Of a stretch of DNA of 64,000 bases, positions 24,501-36,482 are shown piece after piece. The stretch is from Chionoecetes opilio (lineage: Eukaryota; Arthropoda; Malacostraca; Decapoda; Majidae). The translations under genes were made by a program, and so were the position numbers. The notes beneath the pieces were generated by a model, which was given only the letters and a program-made list of their open reading frames with translations, searched no databases and was not told the DNA's origin. Position 1 is the stretch's first letter; the number at the start of each line of letters is the position of its first letter. The stretch is taken from positions 10,001-74,000 of the forward strand of contig JACEEZ010000090.1 of the NCBI GenBank assembly GCA_016584305.1, given 5' to 3'.

Positions 24501-26382
24501 TATTTTAAAATTTAATTAAAACCCGAAACGGTTTTATATTTTTTTAAGGGAGCACAGGCGGAGAAGTGCGATGACCCGGGCCAGGGGGCGTAGTGGAAGT
24601 GTACGAATATATGGGGTTTAGTGTGGGGGGATAGGATGGGGGACATCATTTTGTACATAGCCGGCTTAGACGACCCACAGAGACATTCCCCTGGCGGCCT
24701 CATCGACTTACAGAAAAGTATTTATCAGTTAGATAGCACCTTAAAGGGGACCGATACGGGCGATCAATGGACGGGGCTGGCGTCATGTTGTACCCAAACA
24801 TATCGGCAGGCCCCAAAAATCACGGGGGGGACGTGGGAAGCATGTTTGTAGGGCTGGCGAGGTGCAATGGGAAACATCCTGGAAGTGTTTGACGGGGGGG
24901 TCTAAAAATGTGTTTTCCCATCCCGTTTTCCCTTGTAAATTTCCCCTGGGATAACTCCCGGTGGGCGAGGGTTGCCCGAACGTAAGCTTTTCGGACTGGT
25001 TTTGAGATCTTTTTTAGTTGTATGCGAAGGGCGAGCAGTCCCAAGGGCAAAGAGTCCCCCCCAGCGGTACGGAGAGGTTGAGCTTAAGGGCGCCTTGAGA
25101 TGGCGAGAAAACGCAACTTCCCTTTAGCCGGGAGATAACATTGTGTGATTGTGAAAAACGCAACTCTTCCCACATTGTAATTAAAACTGGGCCCTGCGGT
25201 CTGTGAGACTGTATTAGATGCCCCAAAATGAAAGACCTACCCCTGAGGAATGCAAAAGCCGTCGATTCTGCAGAGATGCCCCCTTTGGACTGCGTACCCA
25301 TTAGTGAAACGCGATACACTTTAAAGATTACCTGTCCCCTCGGGATGGAGACAAGGTTCGCAATATCCACTGCTTTTGGGAAAACCTGATTTTTGGTAAG
25401 GGAAAAGGTTGCAGCGGGGCCTTTTCACGGGCGATAATTTTTGACCCTGACACGAGAGCCGTTGAACCCGGGGAAAACGAGCATCCGCTCGAATACGGGG
25501 CCCCATACATGTCCGAGTTAAGACTCGCTTTAGCCTTGACCCCCGCGTGCTCGGGGTTGTGGTATGTTTGAACCCCTCGTCTTTGAGATTTTGGGGATGA
25601 AGGTTGGCCTCCCCACACGAAGTCAACCCAAGAAAAAAGGTGTTGTCCCAGCTCTTGAAAGGGACGCAACTGAAGAGAAAGGGATCTCTCTTGAACGGGG
25701 CCCATCTTTTCGCCGTCTCTTGGCGATGTGATTTGTTGGTAACAAGGGGCAGGGGATTGAAAAATTTTATAGATGGAGCGCGAGAGGGCGCAGCCAAGGG
25801 CTCTCAACTCCCCCCAAACATGGGATGTAGTCGTAAATCCAAAATATGGAGAGCTGTCGCTAAAACCCGTGGAGTATTACTTTGGAGGGGACGTCCCCAT
25901 AGCGTAAGTAAAAGGCTGTGTACAATAATGTAAAACTGCCTACCCTCTAGTAGGGTTGAAGTGCCGCACGGCCATGTATACGCCAAAGCTCCCTTCATTT
26001 TACTTACTTGACTTGGGTAGTATTGGGCGATGAGAGTAAAAAACCAAAGGATCTGTATGATCTGCGAAGACTGCGCCGACCGCAGTGAAGAGGGCTCGGT
26101 AGTAAAAAAGACCTGTGTTTCAGGTTGGATAAGCAGGACGAGGAACCCGGTTTTAACCCCCTTTAGGGTAGTGAAACAGCTGCGTCTTGTGACCATTCAG
26201 GGGGGCTGTCAAAATGTGGGGAACACTTTTTCAAAAGGTATTAACGGGGTCCCCAAATCTGCTGCTTTGGGGGGGGGAAAAGGGTTTTTAGTTTTTCAAT
26301 ACCCAAATCCCTGAGTTTTCTTGCAGAATTGGTTGTGGGAACGACGAATAGCATCCCTTCTGTGGAAGGGGGTAATACCTTC

Positions 26383-26960
26383 TTACTCCCCCCGATGTTT
26401 TAAAAAAAAACGCTTCCCCCCCAAAAACACATTTCGCTGGAGTTTTTTGGGTGTTATTGTCTCGAAGGGTACCAAAACTGCTGAAGTGGGGCGATTCCCC
26501 CTTATGCGGATGCCACTAGAATATCCAATATAAACAGTGGAAAAATAAGGGTCGCGCAAGACATGGTCCATATAGCTTTGAAGGTTTGTGCCGCTTTCCC
26601 TAAAGAAAAATTTATATGTATTCGTACATAAAAAGGCTATTATGGTTTTGGGTATCCCTGCAGGGTGAAGGGGATCTGATGGAAAGGTTCCCCAGGTTTT
26701 TTTAAAAAGATCTTTGTCCATTCAATTTCAGAGGGAAATCCTGAATGTGGGCATAGGGTCCCTTTATCCGGGCAGGAAACCCTTTTTTCAGTGCCCTATA
26801 ACCCCACGCACGCCATTTCCTTCCCAAAGGGTTTTGAGGACCATAGGAAAAGGAACACCCACACTCTGATGGTTGTCTTTCCCACCTTAGCAGAAACGAA
26901 CTCGCCTTCGCAGTAGGACTCGGTCGTTTGGATGCAAGCCCGTGGTCGGCGTACATGGGG
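26383..26960 (-). pseudogene. Ty3 reverse transcriptase fragment (copy B)
   Basis: The first frame (26,702-26,956) contains GYRALKKG and PYAHIQDFPLKLNGQ, equivalent to the 'DYR.LN' and 'P..HIQDF' blocks. The second frame (26,383-26,721) contains SYMDHVLRDPYFSTVYIGYS, where the catalytic YIDD should lie; the second half of that motif is altered here too. A stop and frame change separate the two parts. Confidence 0.8.
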
Positions 26961-27042
26961 GGCCTGTCGTCTCGTATGAGGGAAAAGCAGGACAGTAGCT
27001 GATCGCCTTGGAAGGCTCTGTGAGAGCGGAAATTCTTGAGGT

Positions 27043-27330
27043 CTACAAATCCGCATTTTTATGAAAGAGTGTGGGGCGTGGGTTCCAACCCCCGGCAACG
27101 GTACTACCCCTGGTGGTGTTGAGACTGCTGTCGTAAACAGCCCTTGCCAGGGTTAACAAGCCCCTATAATAAAATAGAAAGCGTATCCCAGTAGGGCCCC
27201 GAGTAACTTCTGCAATACAAAACCCATGGGGCTTACCGGGCAAACCGAAAACCATCGGATCCCCTCTGTCCATAAGTCGGAATTGGTGTTCCGTTGGGCC
27301 CCCAGAAGGTCGAACGCAGGTGGCGTACAC
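27043..27330 (-). pseudogene. Ty3 protease fragment (copy B)
   Basis: The frame reads YATCVRPSGG near its start, corresponding to the stretch after the catalytic DTG. PHGFCIAEVTRGPTGIRFLF follows, matching the 'F.VAEV..PILG.DFL' end block, then YDSSLNTTRGSTV. In copy A the same region is split over two frames; here it is one. Confidence 0.7.
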
Positions 27331-27883
27331 TTGCGGTCATCTGGGGAGGGGGAGAAGGGACGGATGCTCCTTGTCCCTAAAAAACTCTTTCCCGTGCTTG
27401 TCTCTTACAGTAGCAAAGACCCCAGGGCTCAAAAAGCGGGGGGCTCGCATTTTCTTGCCCCCGCCGAACACTTTCCGACAGGCATGGGGGCGGCACTGGG
27501 GCCTTGGCACCAAAATGGTGGTACCGCATAACCAACGTTGGAAAGGTAGAGAACGTGGAGGGGGCGCACTATAACCCTTTTTGAAACGTTACCCCTCGAT
27601 GTGGAATAAAAGGGCTAGGCACTCTATATTTATGCGCCCTCAAAGGCGTCCCGTCGTTCAAGATTTGGGGAAGGGGGACTGCCCGAAGTTTTAGTCTAGA
27701 AAACCCGATATGTTTATTGTTGATCCTTCTAGCATATTGAGCACAGATATGTTTTATCCTTCGTAGTGTCCCGACATCAAGACCCCTTTGGGGGTTTTGG
27801 AGCCTCTGGGGGGCGGCATGGGGACTTTCCCTTGTTTTTGGTTTTAGGTCCATTTTTGGGAAAAATATATCGGGGAAAAACAT

Positions 27884-30270
27884 TTACATCATTTGGGTAA
27901 CGCTGAATTAGGTGCAAGGGGTAGAATAGTACGGGCCCACAATTGGATACCATTCACGGTGCAGAGGGGGAAAGTAATAATAGAGTGCTACATCAAAAGA
28001 GGACAGAGACTCTTACCTCCCAAGGGGTTCTGAAAAAAATGGACGAAGCACTGCTGTGGTAAGAGTGTTTTCACCGTAATTAATTAGTTGCACTGCTGCC
28101 CGGATAGACGGCCTCATGTCCCCAAAATGATGGTTTTCAGCCCCGGAATGATGGTGGGCTGGTCTTCTGTACACGTCTAACAGAGACTCTTCAGAGCCCG
28201 AATTGTGGATCCGGAGGCGAGGTAAATTTTGGGTTTTTACGAGTGTGGCTACCTCGGTAGGGGAAGGCATAGACAACAGTGTTTAATTTTGTTGGGCGTG
28301 GCCCAGGTGTAGCCAGGGAAGCCCCCGGACGTGAGCAGCCCAACTTGTACATTGTGGGGAAGGACGGTAGTTCAACCCCCTCAGTTGCTATTCACTCACT
28401 TTACCTTCAAATTCAACGTAGGGCTTACAGGCACTCCGGGGGCACCAATTATTTACTCGCTGTCACAGGTAAATTAAATAAACACACCGTAACTTTGCCC
28501 TTTTCTTAACTAAATAACCGTCCCAACAATGCCATAAAGTCACGGTCGCGGGGGCAAAACCATATAATACGTTTCCCAAGGGAAAACAACGTAACGTGGA
28601 GGGGTTGTGAAGCAGCACCGAACCAGGAGGACAAGTGTAGGGTTTCAAACCCGAACCCATCAGGGAGCGAGGCGGCTGGCCAGGGTAGGGGAGGTCCGTA
28701 GTCCCCGTAAACCCATACAGGTAGACGAGGCGGGGGCCAGGGCGTAGTAGGTCCCCAGCTTCCGTGAGTGCTGTGAGGAGTGTGAGTGCGGTCGCAGGAA
28801 TTTTGCTGTCCGTCCATCCTCATATATACCAACGGTCACGTGATCCTGCGTGCCGTGAAAAAGGTGGGCCCCCTTTTGGGGTAATTCATTGAACCACCTT
28901 TCTTGAAGCTTTGGGCACCACAATGTAAAATCTGGGGAAAGTCTTTTAGTAAGAAGGTTGTGGCAGCTATCCCTTTAGTATGAGCCAACTTTTCGTTGGG
29001 GGGGGGGACCCCTCCACCTTCCAGCCCCGCTATTTTACGCGTACAGTACTTTTTTTCCCCTCCCCCCCACCGTCCCCGATTGTCGAGGATTTTTCACGGT
29101 CATTTACCCTTTTTACCTTTTTTTTCACCGTGGTCAAAACCAATACATCTGGCTTTTGTCCCCCCTCTGTGTAAGATAAAAGTTCCCCCGTCCTCGCCTT
29201 TTTTATTTTATTTTTTTATTTTCCCCTTTTTTTCTCTTTTTTTCATCCCCATTCATATTTCATATCTTCTTATGGCATTGCATTCGCAAGCGCGTTGCGA
29301 AGTACAGTGAATAGGGAGACATTACTTTATTGGGAGGGAGTTATCTCCTTTAAATTTTAAATCCCCCGTATAGTCATCACCCTTGACCCTAATGGTTTAG
29401 GAGCTTCAATCGTTCAGCGGAAGTCGGGGACCTGATGGCGATAGCTACCTGAGATCTATTTAAATTTTAAGCAAGATTTTAGGGAATATTGATTCCTGTT
29501 CCTGATATTCCAAAAAGTACTCCTGATTCGGTAGTATTGTACCATTCCGCCATGTACGAGTTCCTATGATATTTTTCCACCAATAAATTTGAAGAGGTGG
29601 CGTTTGGGGGAAAGTATGGGATGGGAGTGTATTGGGAAAATAGGTTTCAAAATTCGTCCTCGATCCTAATTATGCCCCCATGATCCAGGTACAGACATAA
29701 TATTTGGGCAAAGTTCCTATGAACGCTGGGTGACCCCGAGCTGATATTTCCCCAGGAAAATTCCCGCTTCTGATTGCTCTGACCCAAAAATTCAAAGGAT
29801 CAGAGCTATCCTTTTTTTGGTTTAAAAACTAAATAAGTAGTCTTCAAAATTTGCTCAAAACGGAAAAAATTTTATGTCTATTTCGGATCTGGTACAATAA
29901 GGTTCCCTTATTAATTTTTGATTGTGTGGGTTTGTGGAAACCTTTTAGGATATTATTCACTCTTTCAGCCAGGTACGGCCTTTTTAAAACCCTAATCCGT
30001 GTTTTAAATTTTTGGGGAGATTTCCCCGCGACATATTATTTTTAGGGTTTTTATTAGTGACAATATTTCATTTTGAACTAGAATAAACTTTATCTAAATT
30101 TCCTCACTAAATTTGGGTGGCAAGAAAGTGGTTTCCCAAATTTTGGGAAGAATAGGGGCTGTCAATAGGAATCCTCCTTTTTGGGTTTGGGGTTGGTGGT
30201 ATGTGGAATGGGGCCTTTTTACATTACCACAGGCTGGGAACATAGAGACGTTTGTATTTGAGACCTTCCC
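27884..30270. other. Unassigned: leader/LTR candidate and flank of copy B
   Basis: Counterpart of 16,481-19,187. It includes the GGTCCGTAG..ACCCATAC..GGTAGACGAGG tandem repeat (28,640-28,760) and the TATATA core near 28,826. Beyond 29,340 it is eroded single-copy flank with no recognised motif. Confidence 0.5.
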
Positions 30271-33200
30271 CAGGTAACCCCCAAAAAAATCAGCGCCGAT
30301 TAGTTGCAAGGGATCACAACCCCCGAAAGTATTCCCAACATTTTAAAACCATCCCCCGATTTCAGCTGTGTTTTTGCCATTTTTCGTTAAATTTACCAAA
30401 TTATTAACTACACAGCAGCTTCCCACATTTATATTTCCTAATTGGACTAGGAGTGAACAAGTAAAATTTTGGCCTTTTTTTTGGGAAGAAAATCATGAAA
30501 AGGTAAGTTCACTTAAATTTAAATTTTGGGTATTGTAAAAATTCAACTATTCCCCTACTTTTGAAGGATCTTTGTGCACCCTGTCAAAATGTCTTTACAA
30601 TGATGAATTTAAATTTTGGTTCACCTTTAATTCTGCAGTAGGGGAAAAGTGCTGAACCACCTTATTTGTGACTGTTTTGACTACTGTAGGGTCTGAGTTA
30701 ATATCACTGTTTGGACAAAGAGCGATGTTTTGAATAGATTGTTTACATTTCTTACAATTCTTAATTTTTTAGGGGATCCTTTGAAAACATTTTTCCACGG
30801 ACAGTTAGGCAATTATAAGGCCCTTTAAATTTAAAATCTCGTGGAAAAAAATTGAATGATATTTCATTGGAGGGTGGAGTTTCCCCTCACATAAAACACA
30901 ATTTTTTAGTACTTCACTGGAGTAGCCTTTGGGTTTTGGTATCTTTATTTTAGTAGTTTAGTGGGGCACTGGAGATGGTAGTTTTAATCTAATTACAGCT
31001 ATTTGATTTGCGTAATTTAACAGTCGCGGGATAAATACCCACTAACAGGGGGTTTTATACCCCAAGGGGGGCTGATTTGCGATTTTCCCTTAGGGGGTAA
31101 CAATCTTTATCTCCCTGTGGGGGTGCCTGCTCCTACCTTTAAATGTTTGTTTTTCCCCAAAAAATCCCCTTCTATCTGCTTTCTGTAAGTAATTTTATTT
31201 TTCCCCGATTTAAACGATAGCATCCTGGTTGGTAATTTTCCCCATCATAAATTCTGACCATCCGTCGACCAACAATGGGTTTTTGAGCTTAATTTCTCTT
31301 GGGGGGCGGTTAAAGATACTCTAAACTTCCAATTTTCCTTTAAAATTTGATTGGCTTGGGAGCCCATAAACTGCAACATAGGTTTAATAACTAAATCTTT
31401 ATCCCCAAAAATTCTCCTGAAATCTTGAGCGCCACATTTTTAATTGGCATTTTTACTGTTTTTCCTTCACCAGAATTGCTTTTCCTCTAATGACCCAAAA
31501 TAAGTTAATTTTCACCTCTGTTAAATCAGCTTATCATCAAAAATTTTACAAATTTATCCCAGAAGGAGAACTAATTTTTCTCTGGAACTGGGGGTAAAAA
31601 CAAACTCGTAATTTAAATTTGGGTTTTAAAAAGGCTTTAGCGCGTTGGAATGAGCACCTCCCGTAATCCCTCATTTCAATTTCCTTATCAGAATCTTTTA
31701 CATAGTTTCAATTATACTTGGTCACCATTTATGAATTAATTTTGATCCCCCGCTTGTCTTTAAATTTAACTTAATAGGAAGAAAGCCTCCTCAATTTTTT
31801 CCTTGTCATTTAACTGGTAGACCTGTCTTTAAAATTTAAAATAATCAATAGCAAATTGCCTTTAATTGCGTTCCATTATTTATTCGTGTGAGGATTTCAA
31901 TTTAGCCCATAATGGCATAGCAAATTCCGCCATGATTTGTGATAAATAATTAGATCAAATTAAAGTAAAATGCAAGACTAGCCACTAAAAAAAATTTTTT
32001 GTTTAAATAATATTTTATCTGAAGGGTGGAAGGGCCTTGCTTGGTTTGTCAAGACGCGTACCCAAGCGTTAAAATTTAAACCCCCAAACAATACGTAACT
32101 ACAGGCAATAATTTGATTGCCGTATGGGAGTTTTCACGGCTGAGTCGTTCCCGCGCCGGAAACACCTCACTCCGCCTATAACCCGCTGTTGGGTAGGCTC
32201 ATAACACGCCCCACAAACGACCCCCTCGAGCAATGAAATCAATATTCCTCACTCGGGGGACCATTTTTTGGGGAAATTTTTGCACAAACATTTATTTATT
32301 TGGATATTTACCCTTTAGAAAACCCCTTTTTATCTCATCCGACAAAATACCCCAGCTAATCAACTAAGAAACCCTTTCGGGGGGGAAGGGGTTTAAATTG
32401 GGTTTTAAGGCACATCAATACTGCAAGTCTGTTATTCAAATGGTGCGCGTGATCAGGGCCGGGGGTGAAGGAAGGATGCGGTGTGTTGATGTATGAGGCA
32501 CGAGAGGGGTTAATCACCCCAGTTAATTCACGACGCGGGAGAGTTAATTGTGTTGATTTTAACACGTCCTATTGTTTAAAACTATGTCTACAAAAATTTA
32601 TGACAATCTCATTAATCAGAGAAAATTAGAGATAGATTTAATTCCGGTTTTTCGGAAAGTACTAATTCTCCCTGGGCGGGGGGGCAACGGCGCTGGTGCC
32701 AATACGTGTCAAATGTCGGTGGGAGAATTTATGACGGTGGCCAATGACCATGCTTCAAACCAAAGGTTAATTTTTAAGGTACAAAAGGGTTTAAAACCAC
32801 TGGGAATGTTCTTATATATTCCGGATTTCATTTCTTAATGACCTTTTAAACCCATTTTCCATTATAATTTATATAAAAATATATATATTATATATTATTA
32901 TAAAATATATTTTTTATTAAAATAAATATATATATATTATATATATATATATATATTAATATATTTATATGTGCATCCTATTCTCTCCCCTTGATGAGCG
33001 GACAATAACTCCTCACAAGGGGGGGGAAAAAAAATAACCACTTACCCAAATTTAGAGGCTGGTTGGTGGATAATTTTCCCCTGCAGCATGAAAAAATAAT
33101 TCATCTGAAAAAAAAAGCTTTTTTGATTTTTTTTACTCGCATGGTATAACGAACAGACATCGCCCCCAAACGAATATTTTTGTAGAACACCAAAAAGATT

Positions 33201-33750
33201 GCTAATTTTTTTTCGTGGTATTACTGTATTTTTAAAGCATGTTATTTTACAGAAAAAAAAAAAATAGTAAAAAATTAACAATTTAAAAATAAACCCTTTT
33301 TTGCTGCCGACCAGAAACAGTTTGCATCTCCCCCATATTTTAGTGACATTAAACGAAAGATAGGAAAAATTTATCATTATAACACAAGAGAATACCTTTA
33401 AACATTAAAAATGATAATGAAAAAAAAAAAAATTTTTTCGCCCTGCGAAACATTCATTTTACATTTTTTCGCCCCCCGATGGTCTAGGAGAACTCCTGTC
33501 GGTAGAACTCATTCTCTCAACTGCCCCGTATAACCCCACAAAAACACTATAATAGAAGCAGCGTGGTTGTGGGGGTTTCTGGTGGCGTTTGCTGGGTCTA
33601 AAACCAGACCACGAGTCACACATGCGGGGTGACGCGGTCGCGGCCGCACCGTTTTTAAAAAGGGGTTTTGGACGCTATTTCCAGTCCCAGATTATATTTT
33701 AGGTTCTCCGGATTCCGGGCTTGGGAAAAATAATGGTGAATAACCTTTTA
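30271..33750. other. Unassigned noisy sequence
   Basis: About 3.5 kb of AT-rich DNA with many artificial-looking homopolymers. Only a short TA tract (about 32,870-32,970) stands out. One 88-codon plus-strand frame (32,572-32,838) has no recognised domain and no support. I see no gene, repeat pair or RNA here. Confidence 0.4.
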
Positions 33751-33759
33751 AAAATTTCC

Positions 33760-34150
33760 CCGGGGGGGGCACCCCCCTCTATTTTTGAGGCCTCATTTGA
33801 AAATCAGTGCGGAGCTACCAAATGGGGGGGGGGTCATGATTCGCGGTTTTCATCTACCCACAACGGTGGCAATCGGGACATTCCTCCTGACTGGGAAAAG
33901 GGGGCAGGGCGTCCCACGGGCAAGAAAATGGGACCGTAGGATGCAACAATTACCGCAAATTTACAGCCAGCGTGCTAGGGAAGGTGCTTCCCCATCGTTT
34001 TCGGGCGCGGATCCGCAGTCATCGCGAACACAGAGACCTGCAGCCCGGGTTTTTCGCTTGGTAAGTTAAAAACGGACCGTATCCTAGCGCTTGGCCTGTG
34101 AAACGCCCAAATGAGTTTGAGAGGGGTGCTTGCAAATATGTTGATCTACA
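33760..34150 (+). pseudogene. RTE-like LINE reverse transcriptase fragment
   Basis: Non-LTR retrotransposon reverse transcriptase, early motifs. In shifting plus-strand frames it reads IPPDWEKG, CNNYRK, SVLGKVLPHRFRARIRSH, LQPGFF, KTDRILAL and RPNEFERGACKYVDL. These match the order PPDW.G..V / CNNYRGI.LLS..GK / R.R / QSGF..G / D.I..LR / E.RREF.R....YVDL of RTE-type and related LINEs. It stops just before the Ty3 relic at 34,207. It seems to be the same family as the LINE at 35,561 but covers an earlier, non-overlapping part. Confidence 0.7.
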
Positions 34151-34665
34151 CACGGTCCAGCTTTAAAAAAAAGATACCTCCCCTCCCCCTTTTGGGGGAG
34201 CATTTTTTACACTTCCACAATTTCCTGATTTGTCTTTACTTTTGCCATTTTTTTCCCTCTCATGAACGGCTTCAGCATGTTGAATGAAACAGTTGGGCTC
34301 CCTTTGCCTTCCGGGGCTTTCACAAAAAGATTTGCGTCACTTAACTTCTTCTCTACCCCGGGGCTCAAAATTTTTTTTAAAGGATGACTTTGCACAGGGA
34401 AAAATACCAACCCTGTCCCGGGCAAAATTTCTTCTTGACCTTTTCCCATTATACCATCTCTTTATCTCATCTTGAGCCTCCCTTAAACTTTTTGGGAATC
34501 TCCCTGCCATCTCAGTTATTTTAAGGAGACCCCTATTTTAAAACATGTAGGCATCCTATTTCCTAACCCCCCTTTTTTTCAAAATTTTTGAGGCCCTTAC
34601 ATCAGCCTATACTAACTCAAAGGGCTGAACCCCGTTACTCTTGTAGAGTCAACGTCCCCCACGCA

Positions 34666-34823
34666 GCCCCTCAGGGGGCAAGTTGGTAGAGACGGAGTTG
34701 CAAGGCAGCGTCCCGTGCATTTGGGCGCGGTTCGAGTCGCCTAGTGTGTGACGTGGGGGCGCTTTTATATCAATAACCTTGTAGTTGGTACTTGCAAATG
34801 TCTAGTAAAAAATCTTTTCATCT
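34666..34823 (+). mobile_element. tRNA-derived SINE inserted in integrase
   Basis: The 158 bp insert is flanked by the 11-base direct repeat TCCCCCACGCA (34,655-34,665 and 34,824-34,834), a target-site duplication. Its head has AGTTGGTAGAG, matching a tRNA A box (34,682-34,692), and GCGGTTCGAGTCGCC, matching the B box (about 34,727-34,741). These are the two internal RNA polymerase III promoter parts. The tail is A/T-rich (AAAAAATCTTTT). Integrase coding resumes in frame on each side. The A-to-B spacing is tRNA-like, but flanking stems do not form a clean tRNA, so a SINE fits better than a tRNA gene. Confidence 0.75.
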
Positions 34824-35162
34824 TCCCCCACGCAAACGCTAGTGGAACGCATCATCCCAATCTAATTCAATTTATCAAATACATCATCAAAGTATTTTTG
34901 GGAGCGGTGAAATTCCCCTATACACCCCGTACTAGGGTGGAGGGAGTTGAAAATTTTTGCCGAAAATGCAACCTTGCAATATTTCTTGAACAACCCGATA
35001 AAATTTCCCCCCCGTCAGAAGATTTTATGGTAAGGCAAACCCATGAAAAAATTTAACCAGTTCCCTTACAATGTTCTTAGCATGGATACTTCGTAATGCT
35101 ATCGCCTTGGGGAACCTTGTCGAGACACACATTATGGTTAGCAGATACTGATTTCTTCTCAT

Positions 35163-35357
35163 AAGCACCGTCTTGGTTACGAAGATCGTTTTTGTCGCGT
35201 TTGAAAAAGGATTGGTTTCAGCGAAAAAAAACACAACAAGCTTGGTAGGAGCCGAAATAATAATCAATGCAAAACATTGCAAACAATATCACAAAGTATT
35301 ATAACACACATTTCAGCAAGTGTTATTGGATTGGATTCGTAATCCAAGACCGTGCTT
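35163..35357. mobile_element. Short terminal-inverted-repeat element (195 bp) in integrase
   Basis: The ends 35,163-35,187 and 35,334-35,357 are inverted repeats of each other (AAGCACCGTCTTGG.TTACGAA.ATC against AAGCACGGTCTTGGATTACGAATC, with two small differences). Integrase similarity stops on both sides of it: KTRA on one side, NQYLLT on the other. There is no coding content and no clear target-site duplication, so exact edges and superfamily are open. Confidence 0.55.
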
Positions 35358-35560
35358 GGACGACAAAAACACGGCTCTAGTCTTCAGTAAAGGACCACAC
35401 AATCAATCACAATTTTATTCAATGGTTCATCCACATACAGGTATTGGTTAAAGAGGGGCTGGTTGAATACCTTGATTGGGTTTCCCCATCTTCTGACATA
35501 TAACACAGGTTCTGCAAAATTGTGCTACATCCCTCTTTACACCAGGTCAATAGAAATGAG

Positions 35561-36482
35561 TGCGTCCTTGCCCATCACTTTTCAACGCTTGTATGGACTG
35601 GGTATTGGACAAGGTTGTAGATCAAAGTGATTGTGGAGCATCCGTCGGCAACACCAAGATCACTGATCTTGTTTGTTGCCGATGATGCAGTAATCTTTGC
35701 TGAGTCGCTGGAGGTCCTGGTGATGGCTCTCGAGGCATTGCACGAGGAGGCAAAGCCTTTGGACTTGAGGTCTCCTGGCTCAAGACAAGGTCCAGGTGTT
35801 TGGAGACTTACTAGATGAAGCAGTACAGTCTGTTCATGCGTGTGCCGAGGACATTGAGATCTTGGAAAGTTTTACATACCTTGGTAGCGCAGTCCATAAT
35901 GACGACGGGTCACGTCAAGAAGTCTTACGTCGGATTGCATAGCCCACGGTGTATGGACTCGCTCAGCGGGAGTATTGGCGTTGTCGGTACCTGTGCAGGA
36001 GGACAAAGATCCGGATCTTCAAGTCGCTTGTGATCCTGTCTACTATATGGTTGTGAGACAATGGACACTAAATAGTGCCTTGAAGAGACGAATCAATGCC
36101 TTTGGTAATAAGTGTCTTGCGCAGAATCATGGGTATCGCTGGGATGATTACGTATCAAATCAGCGATCGCACTGTGAGACTGAATCGAGGCCTATACCTG
36201 CATAGTCCGTCAGCGCCAAATTCGGCATATATGGGCGTGTGGCACGCTAGCATGAAATCGATCCTTCCCATCGGGTTGTATCTGTAAGAGACAATCCGGC
36301 GTGGAGGAGGCCAAGGGGACGCCCACAAGGCTCGTGGCTGGGGCAAGTTGATGTTCTTGTCGAGAGCTGCTGGTATGGGAAAGGAGCCTGCATGGGAACT
36401 CGCGCGTGGTGACCCCGGGAGTGGCGTCGTAGGGTGGGCGAGCGACGCGCCCCCGGCGTATGCCCCCAATGATTGATGATTG
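35561..36482 (+). mobile_element. 5'-truncated RTE-like LINE with 12 bp TSD
   Basis: It encodes the C-terminal half of a LINE reverse transcriptase in shifting frames. It starts PSLFNACMDWVL, then NTKITDL, LFVADDAVIFAESLEV with the catalytic ADD (about 35,670-35,690), YLGSAVHNDDGSRQEVLRRI, KSLVI, LYGCETWTLN-like, RRIMGYRWDDYVSNQ, and a GRPQGSW/Arg-rich tail. It ends in TGATTGATGATTG at 36,482. AATAGAAATGAG occurs on both sides (35,549-35,560 and 36,483-36,494), a target-site duplication, so this is a complete 5'-truncated insertion. The host site is the Ty3 integrase zinc-finger region. Confidence 0.85.

Larger units (their letters stand above)
24700..27883 (-). mobile_element. Ty3 retrotransposon relic, copy B
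   Basis: Duplicate of the 12,870-16,480 element. Gag (about 27,440-27,883), protease, reverse transcriptase, RNase H (about 25,950-26,170, with PSQVSK and WPCGTS) and integrase (about 24,820-25,560, with PRIRADAR and LSCQGQK) follow in order on the minus strand. Some motifs read better here than in copy A, so the two copies carry different errors. Confidence 0.8.
20227..30270 (+). repeat. Segmental duplication, copy B (eroded copy)
   Basis: Collinear with 7,778-19,187 but about 12 percent shorter. Differences from copy A are mostly deletions and expansions of homopolymers (long C, G, A, T runs). This looks more like poor consensus sequence than mutation of ageing DNA. Confidence 0.85.

Noticed and set aside
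34666..34750. A tRNA gene
   Set aside because: A and B boxes are present, but acceptor and anticodon stems do not fold cleanly, and the unit is a 158 bp insert with target-site duplication, so SINE is the better call.
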